Positions 10,185-22,540 of a stretch of DNA of 64,000 nt are shown one piece after another. Each line of letters opens with the position of its first letter. Position 1 is the stretch's first letter. The notes below the pieces were generated by a model. That model had not been told where the DNA came from. It searched no databases and saw only the letters and a list, made by a program, of their open reading frames with translations. Position numbers and translations under genes: made by a program. The stretch is from Orobanche coerulescens (lineage: Eukaryota; Streptophyta; Magnoliopsida; Lamiales; Orobanchaceae): NCBI GenBank assembly GCA_033398695.1, contig CM065802.1:151886096-151950095 (forward strand). Direction: 5' to 3'.

Positions 10185-12670
10185 TTAGGTTGAGAAAACC
10201 TAGGCAGTTGGGTCGAGTCGTGTCGTGTTTTTATCACGTCATTCGAGTTTTCGATTGACGAATATTGGAGCCCTGGGTTTTTGTTGTTCACTCGGGCTTG
10301 TGCATTATGTGATTTACCAGTGTGGTACTGGGGTGGTTGTACTTTTCCAAATGGTATTAACATATTTCTTCGGATAGGGATGTGTTGTGTTTTCGAGTTG
10401 AACTGAGTTTGCAAAACGTGTGTTTTGAAAATATCTGTGTCGAGTATTTTCTAGAGTTGAGACATGTGCAAGTATCACGGGGAATCATCGGCTTCACGAT
10501 CTGTACGTAATTGGATTCTTGAATTGCATTGAGATTTATTGCCGTTCTAAGTTGATATGCTTTGAAATTCGGAAGAATATTATGCGTTACAGTATGAAAT
10601 AGCAGAACCTAATAGTTGGGGCAGAACCGATGATCTTGAGAAACTGTGATTGTGGAAAATCCATGTGTAGGTGAAACTGGGAAAACGGAGTTATGTATTT
10701 GGGAGAATGTTGTGGATGGTTGAGAAGAACATGTAGTCATGTTAATTAATTTTGAGATATATGAACTGTTTTTGAGCACTTGAAAATGATACTTTTCAAA
10801 ATGAATGTTTCACGGATGTTTTACGGAAAATGATTTTGGGCCGAGACCCAATCGATTTTGAAATAGTTTTATAACTCAGGACTTGGGGTCCAAAAGGGCT
10901 TTCTACTTTTAAACTTCTTGTAATGTGGAACGGGGTATGGGCTGAGACCCTAATGTTCCAAAAAGGCTTTTCTATTTTCTAAAACTCCCGAGATTTGTAA
11001 AACACTTTACCAATCGTTTATCTATTTTATTACTACCTTTCGTTGTTTTGGTTTATTTGTCCAAATGAAACTTCTCGGGTAGTCTTCCGTTGTCTTTTTT
11101 CGATTATTCAATGTTTTATCATTGCATAAGTTGAGGTGATCCAGGATGGGATAATGGTCGAGGTTGTGAGTCATATGTGGAAAAGGGAGTTTTTATCGGA
11201 GTCTATATATTGAGATTTTGGAACTATATCGTGCGGTTATCAGATGGAATGTCAGGGGATTTGGTGACAAGCCGAACTGGTATACAGGAGTATGGATGTA
11301 GTTAAGCATTTGTGTAATTCCATTTTTATTTAATCGTGTGTATTAAAAAAGAATTGTCATTGAGAACTTGATGTAAACGAGCTGATTTAATTTTTCAAAA
11401 ATTATTTCGTGGTGTTACGAAATTTATGTTTTGAGTTTGAAATTCTTGAAAGAACATTCTAAAATTTGTTCTCTTGACGAGACTATATGATTTCAAACTG
11501 GTTTTGAAAATGTGATTGATATACGTACGCATTTAGTGCATAGTGCATATCATGCTGAAGTTATGAGTGTGACTCACGAACTGGATAATACATCAGTATG
11601 GTACGATGAAAAGAGATTCAAACTTTAGTATGGTAGTTTGGTTATCCAGGGATGATCGGTTAGATGGTCAGATAAGAGAAATATGCTGCATGTTGTAGAT
11701 TCGTGTACAAAATGTAATTTTGGAACTTCGGGTTTTGTGAAACCGGGACATATTTGCTATGTGATTCTATTGGTATGGTAGTAGTACGATTTTACCATAG
11801 TGATTTTTGAATGATTCCTTTGTAAGTGTGAATTTGGGGATGGTGACCCCAGAATGGTTGTTTTAGATATTGATTGGTCGTTCCCACTCCATGTATGATT
11901 GGGTATGTTCATCGGTTTGTGATTGGTTGTTCGTATGTCGAGGGGTATGTTCACCAGTCAGGTGTGTTTTTTTGAGATCCATTGCATGTGATTGGTGTAA
12001 CGTTGTGAGAATTTTATTCGTCCGTATATCTGTCTCGGTGGTTCTGTATTGATCGTGTTGGAACTTACCGTGTGAGGGTATTCCCGATTATCGTTGATCG
12101 TTCGTTGATGATATTGGAGTTTATCATATTGATGATATACTCGGTTGTGTTTTGACCTTTGGATGGTCATATTAGAGTTTATCATGTTGATGATATACTC
12201 GATTGTGTTTTGACCTTTGGATTGGTCGTATTGGAGTTTATCATGTCAATGGTATTCTCGGTTAATTTGTTGGTTGATCATTGTTAATGATCGTATGAGC
12301 GTTTGATTTTTGTGTCGATGTTTCGGGATTTGTGTCATTTTTGGGCAGTTGTTTCATAGATGTATCGTGTATTATTCGTTTTATCAGAATTGGGACTTGA
12401 CTGTATAATCACGCAAACAGGATTTGACACAGATAGATTATTTCATCCGAAGAAGGTATATTTTGTTGAGACTCATGGAATTGTGATTGTGAGCATATTG
12501 AGGCTTTACGGTGGAGTCACTTGCTAGTATCTCAGGATATCGTCGACTTGGCGCATATGTAAGTATACTGTTTTGGTTGTTCGTTAATGATGATGACTGA
12601 TCGTTGTCGTGATGGTTTCAGAATATTTTGGTTGAACGGTTTGTTTCTTTTTCTATGGTAGATTGCAAGG
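10185..12670 (+). other. Element B non-coding interior
   Basis: About 2.5 kb with stops in all frames and no recognisable gag or pol motif, knuckle, RT or integrase box. It contains short tandem repeats at 12105-12265. The first bases after the primer site (TTAGGTTGAGAAAACCTAGGCAGTTGGG) resemble the equivalent region of element A, evidence of a common ancestor. Confidence 0.75.
12105..12265 (+). repeat. About 60-bp tandem repeat in element B interior
   Basis: Three imperfect units of GAGTTTATCATGTTGATGAT followed by ATACTCGGTTGTGTTTTGAC and CTTTGG. Only found in this element in the window. Confidence 0.8.
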
Positions 12671-12704
12671 TTCAAGGACGAAACTTATTTTAAGTGGTGT
12701 AGTA
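12671..12704 (+). other. Element B polypurine region
   Basis: AAGGACGAAACTTATTTTAA followed by GTGGTGTAGTA, abutting TGTAATATCC. It is a diverged version of the block shared with the other families. Confidence 0.75.
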
Positions 12705-12945
12705 TGTAATATCCGGAATTTCTACTACTATTGTTTAATGTTATTTTATCTGAGTTTTGTTGTACAGCGTGGAATCTCTACAGTATGGATAAAATAAATG
12801 AAGGACTGAGACATCTGTATTGGTATAATTGTCGTACTTGGTCGACAATTGTATTTGAGGATATAGTGTGTTGTGTATACGTATTCGGTATATTGAAAGG
12901 ATGAGCAAGATCAGTGTAAATGGCTAAGTATAGAAGCCATAACAT

Positions 12946-13478
12946 ACGTTAAGCATATCAGCTTACATACGTTAATTCACAAAGGTTACGTACGTTAACA
13001 TTAGGTCGTTACGTACGTTAAAGCATCAGGTGAGATATAGTTGGCTGATCAGAGAGGACCTTGTCAAGCGTAGCGTATGTTAAGCATAGGAGCTTGCGTA
13101 CGCTAAGATGCTAAGTGTTACGTATGCTATGTATAATGCATTACGTACGTAACGAGAGGAATCTGTCAGAGGAATCAATACCTGCCATGTGGAGCCCAGG
13201 TATCGGCTGGCGTGCCAATAGATAAGTCAACTAGGTATTACGTACACTATGCAGAGCATATTACGTTCATAATATGAGCATATACTGTAGCAAGTCAACG
13301 TACGTATTACGTACGCTATGGAACAAGTGTTACGTACGTTATGCAAGATACGAATCAAGATAGTGAGTTCTGGAATGATGTTATGTATGCTATGTAGAAC
13401 CTGTAGCATACGTAAGGAGCATTACGTACGTTAATATGGATTCGTAACGTACGTAATTAGCGGTGCAGATTATAAAAT
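12946..13478 (+). promoter_or_regulatory. Element B U3 promoter: ACGTACGT palindrome cluster and TATA box
   Basis: About fifteen copies of TTACGTACGTTA, TACGTATGTTA and similar, spaced 15-50 bp, end just upstream of the TATA box ATTATAAAAT (13469-13478). The sequence after the TATA box (a pyrimidine-rich start, then GAGAGAAAAACC) suits a transcription start near 13505. That this is the element's Pol II promoter is inferred. Confidence 0.72.
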
Positions 13479-14998
13479 GGGGTTCGGTCTTTCATTTCTT
13501 CACGAGAGAAAAACCATTCCTTCCTCCAAAATTCGCCCCTCTGAGTGTGGTAGTGAAGATAAACCTCTTCTATCTTGGATATAAGCTTGGAAACATTGAT
13601 TTGAGGCTTGGATATGAAGATATTGTTGATCTTTGATGTGTTTGATGGTGTTGTTTATGTTCTTGAGGTATGTTGTTGAACTCTACACCTTGATTTCGGA
13701 TTCTTGGTATTGTTATCCATATTTGATTCGTATGATGACGATTATAGTGGTGTTGATATGATTATTAATGTAATAAGAAGTGTATATTGAAGAATATGAT
13801 GATACATGACTTGGATTATGAGTTGGAGGATTATCTACATGTTAAAGTATATCGAATTATGTTGTTTTGATGACTATGAACATGGTTTCGAATCACTTAG
13901 TGTTCTTGAGGGACTCTTGATAAATAGAACATAGCAAGACGATCGTATGTTGAATTATCGGTATTCTTGGATATGAAGATCGAATATTCGTCAGGTTGTG
14001 TTGATTTTAGTGGTAGAATTCGTATGTTCTTGATGAAATACGAATCATGATAAACAATTTGGAAACCGGGAAGATTGTGATTGATCATCGAATATGATTT
14101 CCTTTACATTGGTATCCGTAATCGTATTGTGGTTGTGAATTGGTAATTGTTTGAGTTGGATTGTTCGGACTTGTGTTTAATCGAGATATTGTGAAATTGT
14201 TGGGTTTGTTGATCGGTTATATTGATTGTTAATAATGATTATCGTAGTTGGGTTCGTATTATGGATATGAGTTCGTGATGGTTTGAGTTATACTATTTGG
14301 TTTTGTATATGATCGAGGAATTGATGAGCCGTTGAGTTTGATTAATTGGTTATATCGGGAATTGATTATTATCGAATGTGTGTTAATTGACTACTTCAAT
14401 AGGTTGTGATCATTTATTGTTGGTTATAATCGTCGACTAGAAAAGTGTATTGCAGTCGTGTTCTAGAATGTTCATGAATTGCTTTGGTCATGGCCGAGGA
14501 GCTCATAGACGACGATGACGACAATGGGATTGGTAACGGCTTCATCATCGTCGTGTCGGTATCGAGGCAAGTTATTACTTACACAGTTTATAATATTTAA
14601 TGAATGGTTTTAGTTTCATTCGTCTATAATTCGTATAACAATGATTATAATTGTGAACACTGGAAATTTGGGATTGTATGTTGTTTTACGATTTTTGGGA
14701 ATTAAATCATAATGTATATGATTTACTTTTGTTATTGGTATACCTGGGTATCGAGGATACATTGTGATAAAGACGAGGATATGAGTTTTCTATAGCCCGT
14801 GATATTTTGGATCGTCGAATATGGAGAATAATCATCAGTGATGGTTTTTGACATCGAGATTGCTCTCGAAGGACTCGGGACAAGTACTCTAATCATTTTT
14901 GTCATTTTGTGTCGATCATATTGTGATACATTGTGTATTGTTGTTGTCATGCATTTGTGTACTGTTGTTAATATGCATTTGTGCGTTGTTGTCATATG

Positions 14999-15240
14999 TC
15001 CACCTCGTTTTGATCTGACGGGATCATGTTGGGATCTATGCTAGCGTGCGCTGGATCATTGGACGGGTTTATCTACCTCGTGTTGGTCCGACGGGATCAT
15101 TTTGGGATCTATGCAGTGAACGCTGGATCATCAGATTACCCATATGTTGTTGTGCATATATATATTATGTGTTATCCACCTCGTGTTGATCTAACAAGAT
15201 CATCTTGCGATCTATACTGTGTGCACTGGATCATCAGATT
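14999..15240 (+). repeat. GATC-rich tandem units in element B 3' LTR
   Basis: Three to four units built on CACCTCGTGTTGATCTGACG, GGATCATCTTGGGATCTATG and GCTGGATCAT. The same unit design appears in the LTRs of C and D (ACCATGCGTTGGTCCGACGG, GATCATCATGGGGATCTATG), so the array predates the split of these families. Confidence 0.8.
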
Positions 15241-16236
15241 TCCATAAGTATACATTGTTGTTATTCATGTGAGCATATTGACGTTGTCATACGAGTATGC
15301 ATTTGTAGGTCTTGTGTTAGGACCATGTCCGTATGTGGTATTGATCTGATCTCGGATTAGACTAACGTGATTCGTCGTGGCATTGCGTAGCTCGAGGTAT
15401 ATTCTGTATTTTTCTTCTTGGTTCTTGTCTTTGGATGGACAATCGATTATCGTGTTGATATTTGTTGATGTTATCCGATGGATCGGATTGGTCAGAGCTG
15501 GTACATTTCCGTATCGCAAGTTACGATGATGTTTTGAGAATTTTGGGTATTGCTTGAGGTACCGTATGGATGTTATGTTTGAGTTTATTGATTAATCGAG
15601 ATTACGAGATGTCCAATGTGATAATGGTTATTTTGATGACAATTATTGCGAGTTTGGTAATGTTACGGCGATAATATTACATTGGTCGTATTCTTACGTA
15701 GTATTTTCATTGGTATGTAATTATTGACGCGATGTGATCGTTATCATTGTTGGATATTATGGCTGACCCCGTCGTGGGCTTTCTTTTTAGGTTCTTTGGA
15801 TATCAAGCTTGTAGTGGTCGTGAAGAGATGAGCTTCCCGGAGGATACTGGCTACGGTATGTTTTTGTAAATCGAGTATTCTAATTATATGTTGTATTCCA
15901 CTGCTAGAGTATTCTTAATTATTTGTCCTTTCCGCTGCGTGAGTATACTTAAATTCCCTTTTGGTTTTTGGTAACTTGAGTTACTTTGAAAAATCGTTTT
16001 CTAAACTATTGAGTTTCGACTGTTCGGCCTTGTCCTTTCAAATGAGATTTTACGACGGTTTTGATAAACGAGTTTTTATAAAATCTTCGAATGTTTTTAA
16101 TAGATAATACCGTCGTTAGCCTCTTGGGTGTTTGTGAATATTTGCAAAAATGTCTTTTAGCCTGGTGGGTTCCGTCTCGGGGCCCGCGATGCTATAATAT
16201 TCCTGGATGGCTCTGGGGGTGTTACACATACTATGC

Positions 16237-16560
16237 TCACGTTTCTCCATAAAGAGTTTTATGGAGCTTGTACACGTAGTCTGAATGATCATAATCTTCA
16301 AAACCTGGTGGTTGCTTGACATAGACTTCTTCTGGAATAATTCTATTATGAAATGTACTTTTCACATCCATTTGGTGAAGTTTGATCTTTTTATGAGACA
16401 CAAATGCACATAGAAAATGAATTGCCTCGAGACGAGCAACCAGCGCAAAGGTCTCCTCGTATTCTAGTCTTTCCTCTTGGTTGTACCCTTGAGCATCTAG
16501 TCTTGATTTGTTTTTGATCGGAAGACCGTTATTATTTTTTTCTTTGCTTTGTGAATCCAT
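16237..16560 (-). pseudogene. Copia 1 reverse transcriptase fragment
   Basis: RT copies retrotransposon RNA into DNA. This frame shows the copia RT signature blocks RLDAQGYNQEE, then EETFALVARLEAIHFLCAF, HQMDVKSTFHNR and YVKQPPGFED, matching the N-terminal half of copia RT. It breaks after YKLHKTLYG, where the typical LKQAPRAWY block is damaged by a deletion and a stop, and then meets element B's LTR. The catalytic YVDD box is missing. Not functional. Confidence 0.9.
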
Positions 16561-16935
16561 TTAGTTCCGGTGCTTATTTTGTTTGCGGATGCTAGAATCA
16601 ATTCCCATACCTTATTTCTTTTGAATTAATTAAGATCTTTTTCCATAGCAATGACCCAACTTTTGTCGTTTATTGCTTCGTCAAGATTCTTCGGTTCGGC
16701 GAGAGAAATAAATGAATAATTGTTTATAAAATTATTTATATTTCTCTTTGTTCGTACCTTCACCAATATCGTTGAGAACTTGTTCATTTGGATGATCTTT
16801 CATATTTGCCCACTCTTTAGGAAGAGTGTGGAGTTTATTCAATTTTCTCCAGATTTATTTTATCATCGAATTTTGTATGAATAGATTCTTCTACTTCACC
16901 TCTTTTATAGTTAAAAACTCGATAAACTTTACTAT

Positions 16936-17429
16936 TTAACGAATATCCGAGAAATATACCAACATCATACTTAGAATCAAATTTACCCAACTTATGTTTA
17001 CCATTATTGTGAATAAAAACTCTGCAACTAAATGAATGAAAATAAGATGCTTTTTATCTTTAAATATTTCATAGGGCGTCATAGTCTTATTTATCCGAAG
17101 GTGTACTCGATTTATGACATAACAGGCGGTGTTGACAGCTTCGGCCCAAAAGTATTTTGAAAGCCCGTATTCATTAAGCATTGTACGACTCATTTCTTCC
17201 AATGTGCATTTTTCCTCTCGACAACTCCATTTTTTTGAGGTTTATGAGGTGCCGAAAAATTATGTCTGATACCATATTTGTCACACCATTCTTCAAAGTC
17301 ATTTGAATCGAATTCTCCACCATGATCAGTTCTAGTGGCGACAATTGGCAAATTCCTTTTTTTCTGTGTTAGTTTGCACCACTTAATAAATTCGTTAAAC
17401 ACATCACTTTTATTTGCTAAAAATTTCAC
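16936..17429 (-). pseudogene. Copia 1 integrase core fragments
   Basis: Two overlapping frames in different registers. The right one (17429-17190) includes RTDHGGEFDS..FEEWCDKYGI and APHKPQKNGVVERKN, the second and third acidic catalytic motifs of copia integrase (D...QNGVxER). The left one (17202-16936) continues with RTMLNEYGLSKYFWAEAV.TACYVINR, the conserved region following the catalytic Glu. At least one frameshift separates them, and downstream text (about 17050-16950) is the usual FGC-like region in decayed form. Confidence 0.9.
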
Positions 17430-18722
17430 CCATGTGAATCTGAAAAAATCATCAATAATGAGAATAATATAGAGTTTTCCACTTAAACTAACATGACGAG
17501 ATGGTCCTATTAAATCCGTATGACAATTCAGCTAGCGGAAATTTTTATTTTTGGTTTAAATGCTCCTCTGACATGTTTACTTTTAATACACGCTTCACAT
17601 ATGTGATCTTTTCTAAAATTTAATTTTGGTAGACCACAAACAACATTGCGTTAGTTAATTTTGAAAGTAGAGTTAGAGAAGTGTATCACAATTTTCGATG
17701 TCAAATTACTACATTTTCATCGTAGAAAATTAAACATTGTTCATAAAAAGAAGATTAATCCTGTAAATCTGCAATGTAAATATTTTCATACCTTAATCCA
17801 GTAAAAACTATTTTATCTTTTCTCGTTTAAGTATAATGTGTGGTTTCAGAAATTAAGTTTAGTCCAGTATCACATAATTAAGAAACACGAAGTAAATTAT
17901 GAAATAGACCACCAACAAAAGAATATTATCAATAGTTGGTAAAAGTTTCTTACCCACTTTATATATACCATTGATTTTACCTCGTTTATTATCATCGAAA
18001 GTGATAGATTCTCGTTATTCCATTTCGAGCTTCGTGAAGTGATGCCCATTTCCACTCATATGGTTTGATCAATATACCATTTATTTGATGTGCACTCGTC
18101 ATTGGTTGCACCTACAAAATTATTATTCCTTCATTTTATAGTACCAAGCTAATTTGGGCTCTGTACAGATTAGACATATATATTTTTTTTGAACGAATGT
18201 CCCCTTCGAAAGCCATATTTGTTTTACTTTGATGGTTTGTCAGATACTAGTATACCAATTTCAGTAAGCCCTTTTTTTAAATATTTTGGGATGACGAAAT
18301 TTTAGTTTTTAATTTTTACGAATCTATTGCAGTTTTATCTAAGGGCTATTTTATTGGAAAAGAATGATAATCGAGTCCCTATTTTGATAACGAAAATCTT
18401 TGAAGAGAATAATTGTTCAAGTTTTTCATTGCCATAAGAAAACTTTTTGATGAAAAGTTTGAGTTCTTTTTGCATTTTGTGCAAGTCGTCTCTTAAAATC
18501 ATTTCGATTTCAAGGCAATAGGAATGATCAATTAAAATATTTTTATCTTTATTCATAACTTATGAATTTTCATCTTCAAAAATTTTTCTTTTCTTTTTCA
18601 AATCCTTATATTTTGCAAACTTCTTCCAATTCATTATATAGAGATTCAAATGCATCAAAAAGTTCTTCATGAGATAAGTCACCTATCTCACTCGTGTCAC
18701 TGTCGATAATTTTACGAGCCAT
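17430..18722 (-). pseudogene. Copia 1 gag/pre-integrase remnant
   Basis: Heavily decayed. At 18722-18607 a frame reads MARKIIDSDTSE then DLSHEELFDAFESLYNELEE, which resembles the acidic coiled segment near the gag C-terminus of SIRE/Maximus-type copia elements. It ends in a stop after 38 codons. At 18556-18335 a Lys/Glu-rich frame (DDLHKMQKELKLFIKKF) looks like its continuation. The rest has stops throughout. The assignment rests on composition and position and is moderate. Confidence 0.55.
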
Positions 18723-18786
18723 GAAAACTAGGTTGATTTGACCGTGTGGTTCCTAATCATCCTCATTGTTGTTGGATTGATACCGT

Positions 18787-19647
18787 CACTAGAAGGGGGG
18801 TTGAATAGTAGGGAGTATAGATTTGAAATCTTTTCATGCGGAAGCAAATATTGGAGTAAAGAAAAAATGTGGAAATAAAAAACACAAGAAATTATTCGAG
18901 AGGTTCGGATATCCAAAGGCCTATGTCCCTTGCCTATTATCGACTAGGACTTTTTCTCAAAACTGAATGCACAATATAGTACAGTGCCATACAATAGCAC
19001 TTTCAAGATTAATGCCGAACTTCAATTTCTTGATTTCAAGGCTCAAGAACAACCAAAACTTCAATCACTCTTGTTTTTTCGGGTTCAAGATTACCCCACC
19101 GAATTACAAATAATATTGCAAGTACAATTACTCAAATTACAAAATAACGCTCAAATTAATACAAGAATGTATGTAGAAGAATCTTCGAACTATTGTTATT
19201 GTATCAGTTACAATATATAATATTATCTCTCATAGAGTATGCTATTTTGAAGCTCAAATGAATCAAATAATTGCTTGATATATTCATATAAATCTTGTGT
19301 GCTTCAACTCCTCCAAATGCCTCTATAGAGCATTTTTGCCGTTGGTATAGGTGCTCTCTTTAACGTACATTAGGTAACAACAATTACGTACATTATTGCC
19401 ATAGCGTACGTTACTTCATCAATGTAACGTCTGCAACACTAGTCCAGTGGCATCCAGCAGCATACGGCTTGATTCCATGCATACGTTAAACATCACGTTT
19501 GCGTATGTTATTGATATCCTAAGTTAGCCTTTTGATTTGTTGACCTTATAGATGTCATCAACGTTTCAATTTTTAATTCAACTGCAAATGCTTAGCGGCC
19601 GTTATCATGTACCGATAGCGTATGTTATTGTGTAGAGGCAATGTGTT
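18787..19647 (-). repeat. Copia 1 LTR (interrupted at right by element E)
   Basis: The left end CACTAGAAGGGGGGTTGAAT and the following AGGTTCGGATATCCAAAGGC and AATAGCACTTTCAAGATTAA are also found at 35962-36220 in copia element 2. The left neighbour (18770-18784, ATTGATACC) looks like a decayed iMet primer site. The stretch 19358-19636 holds several ACGTACATTA/GCGTACGTTA motifs like those in the gypsy LTRs. Element E inserted at 19647/19648 with duplication GTGTT. Confidence 0.75.
19643..19647. other. Element E target-site duplication, left copy
   Basis: GTGTT immediately before the LTR start TGTAAC, identical to 35443-35447 after the third LTR. It shows that the whole three-LTR block descends from one insertion. 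Confidence 0.9.
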
Positions 19648-20459
19648 TGTAACACCCCCAAATCCCATTGGGTCATTACAGTGCCGTGGACCCCACACCA
19701 GGAGATCCACCAGGCGAACATGACTAAAATACAACAAACTGACCAAAAGGGGAATCACAATTCCTACACTGATATCCAACATAATATTCCGATATGAAAT
19801 TTCAATGACAACAGTGGGCCTACATGGCCTAAATAAAATACAACGACATCCATGAGCCTAGCTGGGATGATACAAAATGACAACGACTGAACAAAACTGG
19901 AGTACTCCAACTGTCTGACTGACATGAACACCAAAACATCTCGGACTAGTATCGCTCGAATGCCTCGTTGCCATCGTCATGCCCATGTGTCTCAACTCTC
20001 TACTCGCAAGCACCTAAAACATGAAAACATGTTCCACGGGGTCAGTCATCCATATAATGAATATCAAATACATGTATAACATGATATGCATCCAAAGGCA
20101 GAATAAATGGTACATCAATGGTAATACGAGATGCTCACAAATCAAAGTAACAATTGAGCATTCGTGAAATACTATGCCCGCGGCATTCGATCGGTACCTG
20201 CTCAACAGGTTAGAACACAAGTGCCCAACGACAAATCATCAATACAAATCACAACGATGAACTACACGAAGATAAACCAACCCAGAGCTGAAATAAATAC
20301 GAATCACAATTGCCTGAAGGTTCCAGCGAAAATACCAATACGTCACGATGGCCTGAAAGCCACTCAGCCGAAACTGCTAGTCATCACAATGGCCTGAAGC
20401 CAAACAGCCCGAAGCTGTATCATCTGAGGGCCAAAGCCACGGCACAAAGCCGTATCACA

Positions 20460-20715
20460 ATGAGATCATCCAATGACCGTGACCTGCTGAATTGCAGGTG
20501 CTGGGAAACCAACCGCGTGGGTTCAAGCCCCAGACTTACCCATAATGAGATCACCCAGTAACCATGACCTACTGAACTGTAGGTGTTGGGAAACCAACCG
20601 CGAAGGTTCAAGCCCCAAGCTTACCCATAATGAGATCATTAACATGACCGTGACCTACTAAACTGTAGGTGTTGGGAAACCAACCGCGAAGGTTCAAGCC
20701 CCAAGCTTACTCATC
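20460..20715 (-). repeat. 84-bp tandem array in E LTR 1 (3 copies)
   Basis: Three units containing TGACCGTGACCTACTGAACT, GTAGGTGTTGGGAAACCAAC and GGTTCAAGCCCCAAGCTTAC. Also present at 26270-26525 and 32485-32740. The unit's GGTTCAAGCCCC resembles a tRNA B box but no tRNA fold is present. Confidence 0.9.
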
Positions 20716-20924
20716 GAGCACTAGCCGAGACTAGCCTCCAAAACATAATTAATCACAACAGTAACAATCCCAAGATTACCAAATCCACAAGAATAATAGC
20801 GTGCTGCCTTGAGTCGGCCAACACGACAACAACAACTCATGGATGGGCACCGTCCACGGTGGTCCCAATTCAAATACCTCGACTGTCTTGGAATGGCCAA
20901 TTCACAACAACTCAACGGGTGGAA

Positions 20925-21470
20925 CTATCCTTGACCGTCCCAATTCAATACATCGATTACCTTAGAACGGTCAATCGATAACGATGACACAACGGATGGG
21001 AATTATTTTAGATAATCCCAATTAAATACATCGATTACTGTAGAATGGTTAATCGATAACCAATGATGCAACGGATGGGCATTATCTTCGATAACCCCAA
21101 TTCAATACATCGATTACCTTAGAACGGTTAATCGATAACCAATGATACAACAGATGGGAATTATCTTTGATAATCCCAATTCAATACATCGATTACCTTA
21201 GAACGGTTAATCGATAACCAATGATATAACGGATGGGAATTATTTTCGATAATCCCAATTCAATACCTCGATTACCTTAGAACGGTTAATCGATAACCAA
21301 TGATACAACGGATGGGAATTATCTTCGATAATCCCAATTCAATACCTCGATTACCTTAGAACGGTTAATCGATAATCAATGATACAACAGATGGGAATTA
21401 TCTTCGATAATCCCAATTAAATACATCGCTTACCTTAGAACGGTCAATCGATAACCAATGATACGGTAGA
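20925..21470 (-). repeat. 79-bp hairpin-bearing minisatellite in E LTR 1 (about 7 copies)
   Basis: Unit contains ATCGATTACCTTAGAACGGT, TAATCGATAACC and GGGAATTATCTTCGATAATC. Each unit has two inverted repeats: ATCGATTA...TAATCGAT and GGGAATTATC...GATAATCCC. Copy number differs between the three LTRs (about 7, 5 and 6), so it changes length after insertion. It lies inside the candidate LTR intron. Confidence 0.9.
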
Positions 21471-22540
21471 ATAGATGTCTCGGTGTCTTAAACCGACCAC
21501 CGAAACAGATATAATAAACGAATATATCAAATGCCTTCCACGATCAATGTCCTGGTACGAAACGATGAACGGCACCTCCCGACGATCACAAACACTCGAA
21601 CAACCTTGAATGAAAACGATTCTTCAAAAACACAAAATCAATAGAAAACAACGACAAGGACAAAGCCCGATTCAAACACGAATCGATCACACCGCACGAA
21701 CGAATATCATAGTTCTCAACTATGAATTCTAACATCCTCTAACACCTCGATGATCAATTAACATGATCATTACGTTCTTAACACTTGTGAAATCCATTCA
21801 ACAAGATTCACTTAAGAACAATCATCAAAACAAACATCTCAAAATGATAATATCACCAATATCATCAAATTGATCCTCCTACAATGATAATATTTTCAAT
21901 ATTATCATTATCACCCCAAGAACATCATCAACTCAATAATCATGATGTCTGAAACAAAAATCCTTCTTCAATACATCATGAATTCGGATTAAACAACAAG
22001 ATTCACTCAACCATTTTCAAATTATGATAATCACCCCTTAAATTATCATAAATCCTTACTAAAATGGTTATAATCATTCAAGAACACCATCAACAACAAG
22101 AACAATCATCTCAAGACTATGTTAATCATATAACAATCTTAACATAATCCTTACTAGACATGATTAAAACCTCCAAACAATCTAAAACATCAAGAACATA
22201 ATCCAACTCAAGCAATACCATCATGTTCTTCATCAAAAGTTTATCAAAACCATGAAGAATCATGATATACTCCATTAATCAAACAATACCCGAAGAAAAC
22301 AACAACAAAAACTCGAAAATCACTTGAAGAACAAGAGATTGAGGGAACTTACCAAAGAAGAACAAGAAGAAGCCTCCAAACACCAAAGGAGCACCAACAA
22401 GCTTCCAACTTCAAGCTTCAACACAAGCTAGGATGATCAAGATCGAGTTGGAAGGGGCTAAACATCAATAACAAGTCCAAACAGACGATTCTAGGGAGAT
22501 AAAATGTGTTTTGGTTTGTGAGGAAATGAAATACGAAACC

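Larger units (their letters stand above)
8436..16226 (+). mobile_element. Element B: LTR retrotransposon with non-coding interior
   Basis: 8436-10167 matches 14534-16226, which defines two direct LTRs. The left one lacks its first 1.8 kb because the Athila-like element inserted there. The interior (10168-12704) has an iMet-type primer site and a polypurine block but no gag or pol homology in any frame, so it resembles a LARD-type non-autonomous element. LTR termini, primer site and polypurine block match those of chromovirus C and D. B itself sits in copia element 1, whose RT sequence resumes at 16227. Confidence 0.88.
12705..16226 (+). repeat. Element B 3' LTR (3522 bp)
   Basis: From TGTAATATCCGG to GGGGGTGTTACA. 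In order: U3 with a dense palindrome cluster (12946-13458), TATA box (13469-13478), candidate 5' splice site (GAG/GTATGTTG at 13668), GATC-rich tandem block (14999-15240), CTGACC plus acceptor (AG at 15790), and the LTR end. Flank 16227 is copia reverse transcriptase sequence. The small open frames inside are not conserved between the LTRs. Confidence 0.93.
16227..19647 (-). mobile_element. Copia element 1 (Ty1/copia), truncated by B and E
   Basis: Minus-strand order from the right: LTR (18787-19647), a short gag-like piece (to 18722), integrase fragments (17429-16936), reverse transcriptase (16560-16237), cut at 16227 by element B. The integrase-before-RT order identifies Ty1/copia. The LTR is cut on the right by element E and continues after 35448. 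All frames are broken. Confidence 0.85.

Noticed and set aside
20500..20715. GGTTCAAGCCCC within CCAACCGCG...CCCAAGCTTACCCA, looking like a tRNA T-arm (B box), repeated
   Set aside because: The five-base stem does not close, there is no A box at the right distance, no acceptor stem, and the unit is a tandem LTR repeat on the strand opposite to the element.
20925..21470. Regular 79-bp repeats, CRISPR-like at first sight
   Set aside because: No unique spacers of constant length, whole units are repeated, the genome is a plant's, and no cas genes exist.
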